A stretch of DNA of 64,000 bases, from contig CAZPWQ010000004.1 of the NCBI GenBank assembly GCA_964590495.1, positions 1 to 64,000 of the forward strand, written 5' to 3'. Made by a program: the position numbers and the translations under genes. Source of the stretch: CAZPWQ01 sp964590495 (lineage in GTDB: Bacteria; Bacteroidota; Rhodothermia; Balneolales; Balneolaceae). Under the pieces are notes generated by a model. It did not search any database. It was not told where the DNA came from and worked only from the letters and a program-made list of their open reading frames with translations. Positions 61,712 through 64,000 of this stretch are shown here, piece after piece (within the stretch, counting starts at the first letter, position 1; every line of letters starts with the position of its first letter).

Positions 61712-62767
61712 ATGAAAATTGCCGTACTTTCAACGATTGCCTGGCGCACTCCTCCACGCCATTACGGGCCGTGGGAAAGCGTGGCTTCAAATATTACTGA
61801 AGCGCTGGTCGAACGGGATCATGATGTGACGTTGTATGCGACCGGTGATTCAATAACAAAAGCCACATTAAAATCGGTGTGCTCCCGCGGATATGAGGAA
61901 GATCCGGATATCATACCTAAAGTTTGGGAAGCACTTCATATATCAAAATTGTTTGAGGAGGCCGATCAATACGATATCATCCACAATCATTTCGATTTTC
62001 TGCCGCTTACCTACTCAGGCATGACCAGTACACCCGTAGTGACTACTATTCACGGTTTTTCTTCTCCCGGAATTTTACCGGTTTATCGCAAATATAATGA
62101 CGAGGCTTTTTACGTATCGATCAGTGACAGTGATCGTGCACCGGATCTGGACTATACAGCAACCGTTCATCACGGAATTGAAATAGAACAATTCCGGTTC
62201 CAGTCCCAACCAGATGACTATCTGCTGTTCTTCGGCCGCATTCATCCTGACAAGGGGGTCAGGGAGGCGATACAAATAGCCCGGTCATGCCGAAAACGGT
62301 TGGTTATAGCAGGCATTATACAGGATCAGAACTATTATGAAAAATTTGTAGAACCAAGCCTTACACCCGGAAGAATAGAATTTATCGGAAGTGTCGGACC
62401 GGAAAAACGCAATGAGCTGCTCGGTAATGCCACAGTCCTGTTGCATCCAATCTTTTTCGATGAGCCGTTCGGGTTATCTGTTGTGGAGTCCATGGCCTGC
62501 GGTACACCGGTAATTGCTTTTAACAGAGGCAGTATGCCGGAGCTGATCAAGCATGGGCAGAATGGCTTTCTGGTTTCAGATGTTGATGAAGCTGTAAATG
62601 CCGTGGGTAACCTTGGAGAGATCGACCGACACAGTTGCCGCTTACATGTCGAGGAGCATTTTACCGTGGAACGCATGGCGGATGACTACATCAATGTTTA
62701 TGAGAAGGTGGTAACACAAAGTGAGAAAAGCCGAAATTCGGAACTGTCACAGGTAAGTAGCCTTTAA
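61712..62767 (+). CDS. GT4-family glycosyltransferase
   Basis: The 351-residue GT-B protein has the N-terminal acceptor region TPPRHYGPWESVASNITEAL, TIHGFSSPG, LFFGRIHPDKGVREAIQIAR and the donor site FDEPFGLSVVESMACGTPVI with the EX7E glutamates. It has no membrane segment, so it acts in the cytoplasm or on the inner-membrane face. It lies between the fused GT4 and a GH130-type enzyme (57 bp), as one operon. The sugar is not known; the GH130 neighbour suggests mannose. Confidence 0.92.
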   Translation: MKIAVLSTIAWRTPPRHYGPWESVASNITEALVERDHDVTLYATGDSITKATLKSVCSRGYEEDPDIIPKVWEALHISKLFEEADQYDIIHNHFDFLPLTYSGMTSTPVVTTIHGFSSPGILPVYRKYNDEAFYVSISDSDRAPDLDYTATVHHGIEIEQFRFQSQPDDYLLFFGRIHPDKGVREAIQIARSCRKRLVIAGIIQDQNYYEKFVEPSLTPGRIEFIGSVGPEKRNELLGNATVLLHPIFFDEPFGLSVVESMACGTPVIAFNRGSMPELIKHGQNGFLVSDVDEAVNAVGNLGEIDRHSCRLHVEEHFTVERMADDYINVYEKVVTQSEKSRNSELSQVSSL

Positions 62768-62824
62768 ACAAGGTTGCGACTACTTTCTGATGAAAATATT
62801 AGTTACAAATATTCTAACAATATC

Positions 62825-64000
62825 ATGCATAAAAAGATTATAGCCGATAAGCTAAACATCAAGCGCCAGGAACAAGTAATTGAAAGGGATGAGTCAAGAG
62901 TCATTTGCCGTTTGCTTATGGATGGAGAGAATCCCGCCCGTGTGAAAAATATTGTCCAACGTGTGCTTCAGCTTGATGACCAAAAAACCAGGAGCCTGTT
63001 GAAACAAATCATGAAAAAATTTTCCTCACGGCATAAGGATTTACGGACGATATTGAAACGAAATTATCAACAAATAAAACCGTTTATTCCTGTCGGCAAA
63101 AATGCTACCCTGGATGAAAAATGTTCACTGCTGATCGGAGCTTTTTTTACAATGGAATATGCTATAGAGTCAGCCGCACTTTTCAATCCCTCGATTGTTC
63201 CCCATCCGGATCAATCCGGAGTTGAGACAGGTTGTTCTCGTTTTATCATGAGCTTTCGGGCGGTCGGTGAAGGACATATATCCTCTCTTGTATTTCGCAG
63301 CGGTATTATTGAACAGGATGGAGAACTGACATTCGATTCTGAAAGTCCTTATGTTAATACTCCCGAATTGTTAAACCCGGATTATGACCGCAATCTATTC
63401 CACCGAAAGCTGAAAGAAATGGGCAGAAATAATGAAATTTCTGAACATATTCTATCACGTTTACCCGATAGGTTCACTCTGGAAGAAATGAAAGAGGAAA
63501 TTAATTATTTAAGTGAAAACCCGCAGTTTAACAACGATGAACAGCAAAAAAGTTTTCATCACATGCTGCGGTTGGCTGATTCAAATTACGAGGTGCAGTT
63601 TACGGATGAAACCGATTTGTCGGAACGGGTTATATTCCCTGTTTCTGAAGAGGAAAAAGGGGGAATTGAAGATGCGCGATTTGTCAAGTTTCAGGACGAT
63701 AACGGTGAAATAATCTATTACGGTACTTATACCGCTTATGACGGTACTTCAATCCTGCCCCAGATGATTGAAACCCGCGACTTCAAACATTTTAAGGTAC
63801 GAACCCTGAATGGCAAGGCCATAAAAAACAAAGGCATGGCTTTGTTCCCCCGTAAAATCAATGGAAAGTATGTTATGTTATCGCGCCAGGACGGAGAAAA
63901 CAACCACATAATGTTTTCCGATCAGGTGAATTTCTGGCAGGAATCAAAGGTGATTCAAAGACCCTCCAGACCGTGGGAATTCATCAAACTCGGCAATTGC
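62825..64000 (+). CDS. GH130-family beta-mannoside phosphorylase/hydrolase, C-terminus beyond window
   Basis: The frame is open from ATG at 62825 to the window edge (392 codons, no stop). The first about 245 residues are a helical extension, starting MHKKIIADKLNIKRQEQVIE. From about 265 the GH130 propeller appears: ERVIFPVSEEEKGGIEDARF with its E-D-A-R substrate motif, IIYYGTYTAYDGTSILPQMI and the NNHIMFSDQVNFWQ blade. The family phosphorolyses or hydrolyses beta-1,2- or beta-1,4-mannosides. No signal peptide is present, so it is cytoplasmic. Co-transcription with two GT4 genes is unusual for a catabolic enzyme and suggests a cycle of synthesis and breakdown. Confidence 0.88.
   Translation, partial: MHKKIIADKLNIKRQEQVIERDESRVICRLLMDGENPARVKNIVQRVLQLDDQKTRSLLKQIMKKFSSRHKDLRTILKRNYQQIKPFIPVGKNATLDEKCSLLIGAFFTMEYAIESAALFNPSIVPHPDQSGVETGCSRFIMSFRAVGEGHISSLVFRSGIIEQDGELTFDSESPYVNTPELLNPDYDRNLFHRKLKEMGRNNEISEHILSRLPDRFTLEEMKEEINYLSENPQFNNDEQQKSFHHMLRLADSNYEVQFTDETDLSERVIFPVSEEEKGGIEDARFVKFQDDNGEIIYYGTYTAYDGTSILPQMIETRDFKHFKVRTLNGKAIKNKGMALFPRKINGKYVMLSRQDGENNHIMFSDQVNFWQESKVIQRPSRPWEFIKLGNC

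Overview
The window looks like a chromosomal piece of a member of the Balneolota/Rhodothermota or a related Bacteroidota-type bacterium. Four things suggest this: moderate GC, many outer-membrane lipoproteins and DUF1080 proteins, cytoplasmic receiver and PAS kinases, and intergenic spaces full of short degenerate 'stutter' repeats and REP-like inverted repeats. This placement is inference from gene content, not a database result. The sequence is a draft assembly: 100 Ns at 50813-50912 sit inside a carboxylase gene, and a perfect 55-nt overlap flanks the gap.

Layout. 62-1620: TPR gene plus Xre/MbcA-like antitoxin plus RES toxin in one minus-strand operon. 1779-5269: bacterial non-homologous end joining (Ku and a POL-PE-LIG LigD). 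5850-8526: glycerol kinase and an unassigned membrane protein. 8647-12124: four overlapping or tightly packed signalling genes (PAS, PAS-kinase, receiver, receiver-PAS-kinase). 12467-15901: small genes, a GH130-like protein, a DUF3127 protein with an SSB-like tail, an HdeD-like membrane protein and a DUF1080 lipoprotein. 16102-23989: a surface-polysaccharide type locus. One arm has a YdjC/ChbG deacetylase, a TPR-YaiO barrel and an LtaS-like transferase with TPRs; the divergent arm has a receiver, a HEAT-repeat membrane protein and a GT2 synthase. 24011-27700: sugar-acid catabolism (two SDRs, an FAH-family hydrolase, an SMP-30 lactonase). 28429-39519: cold-shock protein, hydroxylase, acyl-CoA dehydrogenase with histidine kinase, class III fructose-bisphosphatase, DUF1080 lipoprotein, class-C beta-lactamase-like hydrolase and GntP permease.

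39658-46038: a secreted protein, tRNA-Leu(UAA) followed by a degenerate copy of its own 3' end and a C-terminal secF fragment (a rearrangement scar), a DUF4168 lipoprotein, a PNPOx-like protein, a receiver and an M1 peptidase. 46157-49109: membrane histidine kinase, OmpR-type regulator and an anchored small protein. 49175-54261: RarA, acyl-CoA carboxylase beta subunit and a very acidic 620-residue protein of unknown function. 54393-58824: ABC ATPase, MBL hydrolase with a 58-residue zinc-ribbon partner, a divergent GroES and small unknown genes. 59364-64000: GT4-with-C-terminal-extension, GT4 and a GH130-family protein that runs off the window.

The two best candidates for under-described biology are the divergent polysaccharide locus at 16102-23989 and the GT4-GT4-GH130 operon at 59364-64000. 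The first combines synthase, phospho-/sulfatase-fold transferase and TPR-barrel exporter genes, with a TPR module shared by two proteins. The second pairs sugar-nucleotide transferases with a mannoside phosphorylase/hydrolase-type enzyme. The intergenic repeats form several separate families, some of which overlap stop codons or flank single genes.
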